Positions 11,121-25,360 of a DNA stretch of 64,000 bases are shown one piece after another (the first letter of the stretch is position 1; each line of letters starts with the position of its first letter). Under the pieces are notes generated by a model, which was not told the origin of the DNA, searched no databases, and was given only the letters and a program-made list of their open reading frames with translations. Made by a program: the position numbers and the translations under genes. The stretch is from Pontederia crassipes. Taxonomy: Eukaryota; Streptophyta; Magnoliopsida; Commelinales; Pontederiaceae. The stretch spans positions 43,737,909 through 43,801,908 of the forward strand of contig CM060184.1 of NCBI GenBank assembly GCA_030549335.1, read 5' to 3'.

Positions 11121-13690
11121 TGTAACATCCCCAAATTTAGCCCCAATATAGTTGTTGAACCCTAGACAGTTTTACTTTCATAATCTAATTTCATAAAACA
11201 TTACAGCAGAAATATAATAATATAATATAAAAAATTAATATCATAAATAGTAGAAGACTTCTAAATGTATAAAATCTCAACATAACAATACTAGCCCATG
11301 AGCCATGTAGGTTCTAACATAGACCCAACAAACGGTTCATAATACATAACGAGTTCAAATAAAAGTACATGACTCCAAAAGGCCCCTAAACTATACATGG
11401 TTCACTCTTACAAGAGTTCATCATTATAACATAATATATGGTAAGATGACTTGGATCATAGTCCGACCGTCACATATGCACATCGTCGTCATGAGGTCTC
11501 CACCACCAAACCTAAGCCTCGTCTATGGTTGTATGGATCCATGGGATGCAGGGAATTTCTCCCATTAGATATGTTGAGACCCTATGCATGCTATGATCTT
11601 ATAACATACTTCCTACATGTCATGGCATATGCATTGTATCATAATGAAACATAACTTGTATACATACTATGAGCTACTTATGCACAATATATGACATATG
11701 AGCAATATCAACATAGTACGATAAGATAGTCATATAACATCTTTACATTATGCTAAATCATATCATGAACTTATCTTACTTAACTTTAATATCTTCATTC
11801 ATATCATAACATGATGTGACAAGTGAACATTCATTTGCATCTTCGTAAGTGCTTACTTGATTTTTATCATATTTGTCTTTATGTCCCAAGTCATTCATCA
11901 TTCATCCTTTTATCTTTTATTTTTCTTAGATAATTTCTTATCTCGTCGATTGAGAAATAGTGTAGGCTCATAGGTCATAACCCTCACCCGTAGGTGAGGT
12001 CGTCCCTCATCTGTCGATGAGGTCTTCCTTCACCCGTTGGTGAAGTCTTCCCCCACCCGTCGGTGGAGTCATAGGTAAGGGTACACGTAGGTTCTAAAGG
12101 AAAGTCACACCTTCATTAATTTAGTTTTTAATTACATTCAACAATACATACAATCATTCAATACATGTTGCATGTTTTAATCATATTTAAGATCATACAT
12201 ACTTCAAATCATACTAAGTGTAGACACTCAAACAATTCCACGTCTTCTGGATTGGTCAAGGCCGTGCCACTATTCGGCACGACCAAACACTTCATCACTT
12301 TCTATTGGAAGCATGTGGTCACGGCCGTGCTCACATATGTCACGGTCGTGCTGGGGTCATGTGCAATCACAAGTTGGTGATTTTGTCGGCATGGCTAAAA
12401 TGCTTATGTCAGTACCTGCACGCCCTTGACAGAATGGTCATTTTTTGTCCATTCTAAAAAATATTTTAAGGCATGGGCATTTTGAGGTGTCACGGCCGTG
12501 TGATCCCATGGTCATGGCCATGACAGAACATACATTTTCATCCTTTGGGTGTTCTAATTGCTTGAGGTGTCATGGCTGTGTCAGATTTCCAAATGGCATC
12601 TCCCCTATTTTTTCTCATTTTTTCCTCATTTACACATATGTATAAGCACCTTTGAGGTGCACATTCAACCAAACATGAATAATATGAACTCTACACATCT
12701 CATATAAGATTAACAATTTATCAAACTACTTCACAACACGTAAAACAATAAAGGATTTGCATAAAAACACATAACCTCCCAAGAACTTGCTCATATATAA
12801 TCAATAGGCTTTTTCATCATATCTAAAACATAAACCAAAGTGAAACATCATGATTCTAAACATAATTAGCAATGTAACAATAATTTTAATTAAATATGAA
12901 ATAATAATCAAAACACATTCCCTAACTTTCATTCTAAGAACAATTGATTTGTTCTTTATGCCCTAATTCACACATTCATCCATCATTAGGGAGAAGGTTA
13001 GAAAGATTTGGATCACTTCAAACATACCTTGATTAGCATATCTTAAAATTCTAACTTCTTCCTCTCTTCTCTTTCCTTCCTCCTCCTCTAGTCGAACCTC
13101 CTCCTTCCTTGTTGCTGCCCAAGAATCCTAATGGAAATCAGCGTGTGAGCTAGAGAAATGAGAGCTTAGTGTAGCCGGAATGTGAAGTGGCCAAATGGAG
13201 CTTCGAGAGAGTGAGTGTGAGGGAAAATAGATCACTGTAGCTTGGGATGGGGGTTTTAGGTGATGTTGTCGGCAGAAAACAAATGGGAGAGAGGGAGAGG
13301 ATGAGGTTTTAGGAATTCCTTTAGAATGCTATTTAGTTATGTGGGCTTCTTGTTGGGTGGCAACACACTTCAATTTTTTTTTTCTCATTTGCTTTTTCTC
13401 TGGATGCTACAACTTTAGCAGAGGATATGGATTGAGACTTGTCGGAGGAGGGGAAGGAAATAAATCCTTGCAATGCCGTCCTTAAATTGAGTGGCCGGCC
13501 TCTTCGTGTCCAATGATGCAGAATAAAATGTTTGTCAATGTTCATTTCATTGAGGAGTGGTCAACCCGATTCATTTGTTTGGGGAAAAAATAACTAGCTA
13601 AGACTCCTCTTAAATAGGCGCTTTGAAGCATATGCAATCGGGCGGTCAAGAATCAATGTGTATGCTACGAGCAGAGGCGGTAGCATGCAC
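11121..13690 (-). mobile_element. 5' LTR of the Tekay/Del-like element
   Basis: The inner edge is set by TGTAACATCC beside the primer-binding site. The stretch 11664-12420 is repeated at 1-780, which proves the LTR identity of that part. From 12420 to about 13690 there is no second copy in the window, so the outer edge is inferred. A minus-strand TATTTAA at about 13605 could be the element's TATA box. The LTR carries the hairpin array at 11982-12067 and several palindromes (CACGGCCGTG at 12320-12329 and 12491-12500; GTCATGGCCATGAC at 12511-12524). Confidence 0.7.
11982..12067. repeat. Four tandem hairpin units, 23-bp period (right LTR copy)
   Basis: Arms pair at 11982-11988/11993-11999, 12005-12011/12016-12022, 12028-12034/12039-12045 and 12053-12057/12062-12066, with 4-base loops and 5-base spacers. 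The first three units have perfect 7-bp stems (CCTCACC, CCTCATC, CTTCACC on the left arm), each matched by a changed right arm. Confidence 0.8.
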
Positions 13691-14204
13691 ATTATATCCT
13701 AAGTAATTTTTTTATAATATAAAATAGAAAAACATGGTTAAATAATATATGTATAATTAAAAATCATTTTTATTTAATATAAAATTTTTAATTCAATTTG
13801 AGAAGAAAGAAGTCTTTGTTGAATTAAAAAAATATTTAATAAATAAAAATATAATGATAAAATTGTTGTTCATATCTCTTTTAATATGATTTAAATGATG
13901 CAATATATTTTTTATATCAAATAATTTTTTTTCAAAAAAGTTTGCTAAAAGAATAATTTCGATAATTTTAAAGGATTGCAATATCATGATTGGATAATAA
14001 TTAGTTCTAAAATAAGCTAATTCAATTCGAGAGGTTGAATTAAATTTGGAGAAAAACTTTTTTACAATTAAATAAGAAATATAGATATTATATGTCATAT
14101 CTCTTTCAATTTTTTATATTTAGTTATTTTCTTGACAGAAGTGTATTTTTATATAGTTATGTAATTTCAATTTATTTTTCATATCAAACAACAATAATAT
14201 ATTT
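13691..14204. other. AT-rich intergenic, no gene seen
   Basis: Very A/T-rich, with short frames only. No splice-bounded coding block or clear repeat boundary was found between the LTR and the RTE-like fragment. Confidence 0.6.
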
Positions 14205-14276
14205 GTTGATCCATGTTCATAAAATTCGACAAGATTTTACGCTGGCTGTCGGGGCCTAACACAACTCTCCTCCTTC
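14205..14276 (-). mobile_element. Short RTE-associated repeat, 5' module only
   Basis: The reverse complement reads AAGGAGGAGAGTTGTGTTAGG, then CCCCGACAGCCAGC, and ends near GATCAAC. It matches the 5' part of the repeats at 16341 and 49331. A short 'attgttgtt' follows. The RTE coding tail seen in the other copies is missing. Confidence 0.65.
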
Positions 14277-14496
14277 ATATCAAGTCAATATTTGCTTTTT
14301 CAAAATATTTTGACGCATTTATCAACTTTTATCGCTAGAAAGATATTTGATCATTTTTAAAATTATAATATTCATGATTATATAGTAATTGTTATATAAT
14401 AATTAAGAATAAAGGCTACCCAAGCAGTAACGCCCCAACGGCGAGTGAAACCGGCTGCGGGCGGAGAAGACGTAACTGGCGCAACCACGCGATCCA

Positions 14497-14561
14497 CCAA
14501 TCCCACGTGCGCAACGCGCCACGACCAAACCCCACAGGCCACAGCCCTCTCATCACACGTG
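14497..14561 (+). promoter_or_regulatory. SERP1 upstream elements: CCAAT/CACGTG cluster
   Basis: CCAAT at 14497-14501 is followed, one base later, by CCACGTG (G-box core at 14504-14509). A second CACGTG lies at 14556-14561. Together they are 75-140 bp upstream of the TATA box. CCAAT and CCACG boxes occur in ER-stress elements of animals and plants, but the spacing and orientation here do not match the standard ERSE, so a stress role is only a suggestion. Confidence 0.35.
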
Positions 14562-14636
14562 CCACTTGGCGTCCGGAATCCGTGTGCGAATGGGCCGTTG
14601 GAATTGGGCTCCTGAAGCGATCCAACCCGAGCCACC

Positions 14637-14645
14637 TATAAATAA
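14637..14645 (+). promoter_or_regulatory. TATA box of SERP1
   Basis: TATAAATAA sits about 205 bp upstream of the start codon in a GC-rich stretch. It would place transcription start near 14668-14675, giving a 5' leader of about 180 bases rich in CCG/CTC. Confidence 0.6.
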
Positions 14646-14849
14646 TTCCCCGTCCCCCGCTTCTCACGGCCGTCCACCGGCGGTTCTCGAGACGCGGAAG
14701 AAGAGCCCGAGCTCCCCCGGCGACTCGCTTCCTTTGCTCTCCCCCAGAGCCACCTCTTCTCCCTTCTCCCCGAGAGGTCCTCCGCCGTCTTCCGACACTC
14801 CCGCCACCGCCGCCCGCGACCGCATCCGGATCGTTTTAAGAATAGCAAG

Positions 14850-17369
<2,520 letters not shown>

Positions 17370-18141
17370 AGTGCAAAATGAAAAAGAGAAAGAATAGACT
17401 TATCCTTCAAAGCGAGGTTCATAGTTCTTTAAGACAACCTAATGTAAAATGAACAACGGATGCTAGTAAAATGATATGAAGCTTCTGACATTGTTTGCTT
17501 GTCAAAAAATGTTGAGTACGTCAATAAGAGCTGCTTTTGCTTATGGACTTTAAGTTGCGTATGCCACATAAATAGGTTCATAGGATTTTAAGTTGCTTCC
17601 TTCTAGTTGTTGATGCTTTTAACATACTAATCACAAATTATTTCATCAGAAATGAACTGCCGCTGACGTACCTTTTTTGAACTGCTGAATTGGAACTACG
17701 GTATTTGGTTCTTTTTGTTCTGTCCTCGAGAATCTCTAGTTATTGTGTTCAGGTGATATTCAAAATTTCTAAGATAAATTTTCTCATATTTTATATTTCC
17801 AATTCTGCACGATTTCGTAAGGTTGAAATCTTTTTCAGTGTCATATTTTTCCTTTAACCTATATCTAGGTGATTTTTTGCTGGAACTTAATTTTAAGTCT
17901 CAAGAGGAATTTGTAAGTTCTCAGTTGCCCGTGAAAAAATTTTGTGATAAAGATTATTTGATAAAATTTGAGAAGTTTTGCATCCAAATACAGCACAATC
18001 GTATGATGTGACAAAAGAACTTTTCAGTTCAGCTGTATGGTAGAACTATTCGAAAGTTCTTGGTCAACTATTTGAAAGTTCGTCATCAAGTTTCGATAGT
18101 CAAATATTATTATTTATATAAATATAATATTTTTTAAAAAA
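17370..18141. other. SERP1 3' flank, no further gene seen
   Basis: Presumably holds the 3' untranslated region just after the stop. Frames are short, and no canonical AATAAA signal stood out close to the stop. Confidence 0.5.
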
Positions 18142-19375
18142 TAACAACAACAACAACAACAACAACAAAGCCTTATCCCACTAGGTGGGGTCGGCTACAT
18201 GGATCATACGACGCCATTCCGCTCTATTAGTAACCAAACCTTTCGGTATATTATTCACCAATAGATCTTGCTCTATTAGTTCGCCAAGTGTCCGCCTTGG
18301 CCTCCCTCTCCCTCTTTTAATCGGACTCCAGATTATTTGATCTACTCTTCTTACTGGCGCATCTAATGGTCTTCTCTGAACATGACCAAACCATCTCAAA
18401 CGATTCTCTACCATTTTCTCACTAATAGGAGTCACTCCGACTCGTTCACGTATATGGTCATTCCTAATCTTATCTAATCTTGTATGACCACACATCCATC
18501 TCAACATCCTTATTTCGGCTACCCCCACTTTACGTTCATGTTGTCCCTTCATAGCCCAACATTCACTACCATATAACACTGCTGGCCTTATAGCAGTACG
18601 ATAGAATTTTCCTTTAACTTTATTGGGTACTTTTCTATCACAAAGAACTCCAGTGGCTTTCCTCCACTTACACCAACCAGCTTGAATTCTATGATTAACA
18701 TCGTCATCAATCTCACCATCTTGTCTTACAATTGATCCTAAATATTTAAACTTTGTCACTTGAGGAATTATATCCTCCCCTAACCTAACTTTCAAATCGT
18801 CTCTAAGTTGTTTATTTGTGAAATTGCTATGCATATATTCTGTTTTATTCCTACTTAAACGAAAACCCTTTGACTCCAACGTATTTCTCCATATTTCCAA
18901 TTTTGTATTAATCTCTTCTCTTGAATCCGCTAAAAGTACTATATCATCCGCAAATAGCATGCACTTAGGTACCTCCTCTGTGATACTCTCGGTTATAGCA
19001 TCGATAACTAAGTTAAATAGATACGGGCTTAAAGCTGATCCTTGATGTAGGCCAATTCCTATAGGAAATTCATTTGTCTCACCTCCGGGTGTCCTAACCC
19101 TAGTCAATGCCCCATCGTACATATCTTGTATTACCTTAATGTAGGCAACATTCACCCTCTTCTTTTGCAAGGCTTTCCAAAGTACATCCCTTGGTACCCG
19201 ATCATACGCCTTCTCTAAGTCAATGAAAGCCATATGTAAGTCTCTTCTCCTACTTCGATACTTCTCCATCATCCCCCTTAGTAAATAAATCGCCTCTGTA
19301 GTGGATCTTCCTGGCATGAACCCAAATTGTCTCTCAAAAATACTAGTCTCCATTCTCAATCTATGCTCAATCACA
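18142..19375 (-). mobile_element. 5'-truncated RTE-clade LINE with RT frame
   Basis: A single open frame (19374-18181, 397 codons) encodes the RT from motif 2 onward: QFGFMPGRSTTEAIYLLRG, IDLEKAYDRVPRD, GLHQGSALSPYLF, the catalytic CMLFADDIVLLADS, and the thumb and C-terminal region ending RMIHVADPT with TAG. The tail is a TTG repeat (plus-strand AAC repeat at about 18142-18168), the usual end of plant RTE elements. The endonuclease and the first RT motifs are absent, a normal 5' truncation from incomplete reverse transcription. The intact frame suggests a fairly young insertion, though it cannot move alone. I could not define a target duplication in the AT-rich flanks. Confidence 0.92.
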
Positions 19376-19439
19376 TATTTTAGTATGATATATATCTTAT
19401 AATAAAATATATATCTTATAATAAATTGTTATATAACAT

Positions 19440-20534
19440 AACAAAGACAAAAGAAGATTAGTTTATATTTTTTAGTATGATTATGTTAATTAATTTTTCT
19501 TTCTGAAAGATAACGTACAAAAAATAATTCTTTTTAAAACATAATTTATAATTATCGAAATTAAAAAATAATAAGTGAATAATTCAAATTGAGTCAAAAT
19601 AAAATTAATCTTTCCCTTTGTTGTCATGTATGATTAAAATAAATAATATTTTTCTTAAAGATAATATGCAGGTAAATAATAATTCTTATTTAAAAGATAC
19701 TTTGTTATTTCTAAAATTAAAAGTAATTTAAAATAAATAATTTCATTTGAGTTAAATTAATCTTTCATTTTTATCAAATTGAGTATGATTACAAGTAAAC
19801 ATAGTTTCTTTTTAAAGGATTTTTTTATTTTCGAAATTAAAAATAATTCAATTTAAGTAAAATTAAGATGAATCTTTTCCTTTTATCAATTTAGGTATGA
19901 TTGAAATAAATTATATTTTCTTTCTAAAAGAATTAGGCAAGTAAATAATAATTTCCAGTTAAAAGATAATTTATTATTGAAATTAAAAATTAATATAAAA
20001 TTAATAATTCAATTTGAGTGCAATTAAGATCAATATTTCTTTTTTATCAATTTAAGTATGATTAAAATAAATTGTATCTTCTTTCTAAAAGATAATATGC
20101 AAGTAAATAATAATTCCTATTTACAAGATCATTTTTTTATTTTCAGAATTAAAACTAAGTTAAAAAAATAACTCGATTTGAGTCAATAATATGCAATTAA
20201 ATATTAATTCATATTTAAAACATAATTTTTATTTTGTGAAATAAATAGTTCAATTTGAGTCAAATTAAGACTAATCTTTCCTTTTTATCAACTTACATAT
20301 ATTATAACAAAATAAAATTACCTCATAATTGTTTTATATAAGGTAACAAAAATAAAAGAAGATTAAATTATTAGCATAGTTTAATTAGAAAAAATATTTT
20401 GAGTATTATTAAAATAAATATTTTTTTAAAAGGTTATTTATTATTTTCATATTTGAAAAATAATTTAAAACAAATAATTCAAATTGACTCAAATTACAAA
20501 TATTCTTTTATTTTATCAATTTGAGTATGATTGT
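19440..20534. repeat. Degenerate AT-rich tandem repeat, ~160-bp period (left part)
   Basis: Recurring blocks 'gtatgattaaaataaat', 'gataatatgcaagtaaata', 'aataattcaatttgagtc' and 'ctttcctttttatcaattt' return in the same order roughly every 110-165 bp (for example near 19631, 19782, 19891, 20055 and 20524). Copies are diverged and some are shortened. There is no coding potential. Confidence 0.7.
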
Positions 20535-22140
20535 TGTTGGATGACACGACACCTGGAGGGATATGAATTAGTGTTTTAGTGAAAACACTAATTTTACAAA
20601 ATACATTGTGGAAGATTAAAATGAATTACTTTAAATCAACGCAATAACATTTTTTTTCAAAATCTAACTTTAATGAGCAATAATCATTTTTTCCCAAATC
20701 TCATTTGAAGTAGAATAAGTGAAAATAGGAATAAATTTCATAAAATAAAGAGCATAATACAAAAAGTTCTTACCTTTCCAATCAAGCTTAATAAAATATT
20801 TTTCTCGTTCGGGGTATTCGGAAGGTGAATTAGCATTCAAAACAAATCATTTTCTATCACATCCTAGATATTCACATCAATAGGAAAAACATAAGGTTGA
20901 ATTCTAATTTTTCAATAGGTAAAATTTGAATAATCAAAAGTCGGTGGACGAATGGTCGATTGACCTTCGTCGAGTACAAAATTGCTTGATGTCATAGCTA
21001 TAAAAGATATTTAAATCTTTAAAAGTAAGAGCAACTTTACTCTGATACTAATTGTTGGATCACAAGGCACAAAGAGGGGATTGGTGAATTGATGTTTTAT
21101 CGAAAAGATCAATTTCACAAAATACATTGTGTAATCTTAAAATCGATTAGTTAAAAATAACAATCAAAATCACATGCATAATAAGGTAGGAAGGAGAAGG
21201 ATAAAGAAAGCAAACACAAAGAAGATGAGAGATTTGTTGACGAGGTTTGGCCACATCTTGGCCTACATCTTTGTTCCGACTTCTCGACCTCATGATCACA
21301 AGAAATTCCATTAACACCTTCCTTCATTCCAAATAGGGTAAGGAAAAACCATTTATACCTCATTCTTCTCTACTTCGAGAGGCAAGGCAACATCTCCTCT
21401 TAGAAAACTTTTACACGTTGATTTTTTACTCAAGAGATAGACACACCTTTTTTACAAAGGAGCATTCTTAATATTTTCTCTAACTCAAAAGGTAAGATAA
21501 AATCTCTTCTACATAGAAACTCACACCAAAATATCTAAACAAATGTTTTTATTTTTTACAATATCGAACTCACATGAAAAGAAGAGAGAAAGAAGAGAAT
21601 ATTCAATAATATAGCTCAATAACTTCAAGAAATGATTTTTTGTTTAGTGTTTGCTTTCAATTCTTGATTGATTTTGCATCCTTTGGACTCCTTTTATATG
21701 CCTATTTGGATAATATGAACTTCTGCTATAGTTAAAATGCATTATGCATGCGATCCGGTCGATCACTCCGTCCACCAGTCGACTGCTTCATGTTTTAACT
21801 TCATCTCGTATCACTATTGCTGTAATCGATCAACTGATCTTCAAAAATCACGTGATTCGCAAGTTTTCTGCACTGATCGGTCGACCGATTCGCAAGGCCG
21901 ATTCGACCACACTGCACTATTTTACACATAATGTTTTGCACAGTGATTTTTATTCGTTGAAAAGCTAACAAGATTATCTACAAGTTTCATATTCACATGT
22001 TTTCCAAATATGAATGAAACAAATACAAAATATTAACTTCAAGTTTAGTACATAAAATAATCAATTTCGAATTCAACTTTTTCCGCACTTTAAATATAGA
22101 ACTCTGATTATTTGAGGTTTGTATAATCAAAATATAATTA
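20535..22140 (-). mobile_element. SIRE/copia-like LTR remains inserted in the tandem repeat
   Basis: Two TGTTGGAT starts (20535 and 21053) each open a related ~100-bp block ('...gaattgatgtttt...cacaaaatacattgtg'). Beside the second, on the minus strand, lies TAGTATCAGAG (21040-21050), one base off the tRNA-Met primer site, two bases outside the LTR. This is the layout of a minus-strand copia element with its internal region almost gone. The right LTR probably runs to about 22140 and includes the 14-bp palindrome ATCGGTCGACCGAT (21876-21889). Clade assignment rests on LTR resemblance only. Confidence 0.6.
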
Positions 22141-22530
22141 GATAGAGTATAAATTTTTTTTCCAGCAATTGCAAGTAAAAATAATTCACTTTTAAAAGAT
22201 AATTTGTTATTTTCAGAAGTAAAAGATCATTGAAGACAAAAAATTTCAATTTGAGGCAAACTAAGATTAACATTTCCTTTTTATGAAGAGTATGATTAAA
22301 ATAAGTAATATTTATTTACCAAAAGCTAATATGCAAGTAAATAATAATTAATATTTAAAACATAATTTATTATTTTTAGAATTAAAAATATTTTAAAATA
22401 AATGATTTAAATTGAGTCAAATTAAGATAAATATTTCCTTTTTAACAATTTGTGTATGCTTAAAAAAAATAATATTTTCTTACAAAAAGATAATATGCAA
22501 GTAAATGACAAATCCTATTTAAGAGAAACA
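22141..22530. repeat. AT-rich tandem repeat (right part)
   Basis: Resumes the 19440-20534 repeat with 'gctaatatgcaagtaaataa' near 22326 and 'gataatatgcaagtaaatga' near 22490, about 165 bp apart. The copia remnant has therefore split one original array. Confidence 0.7.
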
Positions 22531-22540
22531 TGATGTATTC

Positions 22541-23513
22541 GATATACATGATGTCTTTGGGTCGTATATCAAGTGTTTTTACCCTATAGGGGCCTCTTTG
22601 CATGCACATATTGAGCCATGTTATGGACTACGTATTCGAGACTCATGATTATGAAACTCTACTTAACTGTATGATATATGATTATGGAGGGATACATATT
22701 GACCCGTGACATGTCTTATGTATTTGAGACTCATGATTATGAAGCTCTATTTAACTGTATGTCACATGATTATGATGTTTTGCTTAACTATATGACACAT
22801 GATCATTGATTATAGAGAGATACGTATTGACCCATTTTGTGTATGTGCAATGACACATGTGTAGAGTTTGTTTGTGAATATAATGATATTTTGAGTTATT
22901 TGTATTAATATAAAAGCTCATATGACTTGACAATTATGTTATATGTGTTATTCTTGAAATGTTTCTCAATATGGAGAGTATGATTATTTAAATTTTATAT
23001 GCATTCGTGTTGTTTTCTTATGTTGTACTTTTATTTTACTCACTGAGCAAATGATTGTTGCTCACAGTACCTTATTTAAATTTTTAGATACTTGTAACTT
23101 TTTAAATTGAGTGGACTCGAAGCTTGTTTTGTTGCATATATAAGAGATTGATCCGCTGGAGCACTTTTATTTACCCTTCACTTTTGTTCTTGGAAGTATG
23201 CATGTAGTAGATAAACATAGATGTTGTACTAGAGTTTTTTAGAAACAATTTGTAAGATTGTATTCAACTTGATCATATGGGGTTTATATATGAGATGGAT
23301 TGTGAAATAATAGTGACAATATATGAATATTATGTCGTATGCCTTCTGATTAAACTTTGATGAGTATATATGCATCTAATGTGTTTATTGGAAAATAATA
23401 CAAGATGAGTATGGAGGAGGTTTTGCTTATTTTATTTTTAGAATAACTACACAAAATTAAAGAGCATAATAATTTGGATTAGAGCTTAGTCACGGAGTTG
23501 GGTGTGACACATA
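22541..23513 (+). mobile_element. Ty3/gypsy LTR fragment (solo)
   Basis: Noncoding block that ends in GGAGTTGGGTGTGACA, a common LTR terminus of plant chromoviruses, and contains a 'ttttactcactgagcaaatgattgttgctcac' type block usual in those LTRs. Inside it an ~87-bp unit ('gagactcatgattatgaa', then 'ttaactgtatg') is repeated at about 22636 and 22723. No internal domain flanks it. Confidence 0.5.
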
Positions 23514-23960
23514 ATGCCACAAATTGACATATTGGTGAACAAATGATATTTGAGTGTTGTCAATAATATCTTTAATTATGTAATTGTGATATGTTACTCA
23601 TGTTGTCATATTAGTGATGTTTATTATATGCCATAAAAATGGTAATGTTTAAATATCATTAGCAATTTATCTTTTGCAGCGTTTGAATAACTTTAAAAGT
23701 TACAATTGAATTGATATTTAGTGACGCTTAAACTCACTTTAATATGACATTTAGAAATAGTTAATCATCATAAAAAATAAAAGTTTGGCGACATTTAAAT
23801 TTGTTGATGATGTCTAATGTAGGATGACGTTTAAGAACATTTAATAAATGTACTAAAAATTTTTTGGCAATGTTTAATCATGTTTGGGTTTGGATGTAAC
23901 CAAAGTCAAAAGTACTTTAGTGATAACTTCGAATCAAACAAAAAAAGGCCCCAACAGAAA
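23514..23960. repeat. Cluster of degenerate 'GACGTTTAAA' motifs
   Basis: Eight variants of a 10-12-base motif (such as gtgacgcttaaact, gcgacatttaaatt, tgacgtttaagaac) lie about every 25-45 bp between 23615 and 23880. Dense subterminal repeats of this type mark ends of plant CACTA transposons, but no terminal inverted repeat was found. Confidence 0.35.
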
Positions 23961-23999
23961 ATAGTGGGGAACACGATGAGCGAGCTCTCTCACGATGTG

Positions 24000-25360
24000 G
24001 GAGCTCTCACCGCCCTAATCACTTAGATCCTCAGTGATGCTCGCTCGACGATGCCCCCTCATCCGATCCACCTCCTTCCCCTCTCCTTCATCACCCTAGC
24101 CACCACTAATGCTCAATGTGATGACAACCCTTCTTGTCCCCCCCCCCATCTGATCCACCGCCTTCCACTTGCCCTGGCGTCTAGTCCCTGGGAATTTGAG
24201 GGCCACCTGCTCAACGTTGCACGTGCCCCATCCTTCTTGCTCATACCTCTTTCATGTCTCACCCTCCTGGATCCAGCTCCATTCCCTTACTAGCTCTGTT
24301 GTCGGGCTTCGATTGTTCAGGTTGTTGCTTCTTTTGGCACCCCACTAATAGTCGATGAGTGGTCCTTCGATGCTGACCTTGTTACCCTTATTCGTGTATG
24401 CATCGAGCTTGACCTCACCACTCCCTTCAAGCGGGGTCTTTGGATCACCCTACCCAATGCAACCAAGTTTTTCCAATGCGTTATCTATGAAAATGTTCAT
24501 CTGTTCTATTTCCGTTGTGGCATTGCAGGTCATCGCTTTGGGTTTTGCTTGGCGCCAGTGAAGTCTGACAACAATGGCAGCACCCCTGTCGGTCCTCGGC
24601 TTTGCCCCTCAACGCGAGAGTCTACCCGGCCACATGCCCCTTTGTAGCACTCTACCATAGTGGTGTATGGGAACAACGTCCTGCTAACGGGCGCTCACTG
24701 TGCCACCCATCTCTAGAGCCGCGCTCCTCTCGACCATTTCGCTCCGACCTCCCTCCCCATGTGACCCCCACGTCTCTCCATATGACCCCATACTCCTCAA
24801 TCACTTCACCTAGCTCGACACTCTAGATCTCAACTGTTTCTTGTGACCGCATCTCTCACAGCTTTGTAAAAATCCCCACCATTCACCTCACTGATTTGCC
24901 ACTGTCATGTTATATCACCACCAGCCACCTTATCAATCTACAACCGAATCCACTCATCCATTGCCTCCCCCCAGCCACCACGTGACCAACCCACCCACAC
25001 CCCACTATCCTTACCCTTGATGGCCACCATGTACACCACACCTCACATCACACTCGTCTACCAGCAACCACGCTTACACACTTCTAGCCCCTCACCTACC
25101 CTCCATACCCACACCCCTCTTCTGCCAGTCCCAAATCCATCTCCCCCACACCCGACCCATCACCTCTCCCCTTCCTCCGCCCTAGACATGCTTCGGCCCC
25201 CTCCCGAGGTCACGTCATCCTAGTTGACTATGATGCTACTGCTATCATGATCCTCTACATGTTCCATGCACACACACCATCCGCTGACCAGGAGCCTGGG
25301 GAGCTTTCTAATGAGGCGGTGGACTGTGACCTCCTCCCGAAGTCGCCTTCCAATTGCCAT
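24000..25360 (+). pseudogene. L1 LINE ORF1 remnant
   Basis: A nucleic-acid-binding gag-like protein in L1 elements. Between about 24298 and 24590 the sequence reads ASFGTPLIVDEWSFDADL, IRVCIELDLTTPFK and FYFRCGIAGHRFGFC. These correspond to the DUF4283-type core and a CCHC-like knuckle in which the first Cys is now Tyr/Phe. The region is GC-rich and Pro/Ser-rich downstream, as usual before ORF2. Stops and frame changes are frequent. Confidence 0.65.

Noticed and set aside
11982..12067. Regular 23-bp repeats resembling a CRISPR array
   Set aside because: The repeats are contiguous hairpins with no variable spacers, lie in a plant LTR, and recur in the partner LTR.
21876..21889. ATCGGTCGACCGAT perfect palindrome as a regulatory operator
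   Set aside because: Lies inside the copia-like LTR where such palindromes are common; no independent evidence for an operator.
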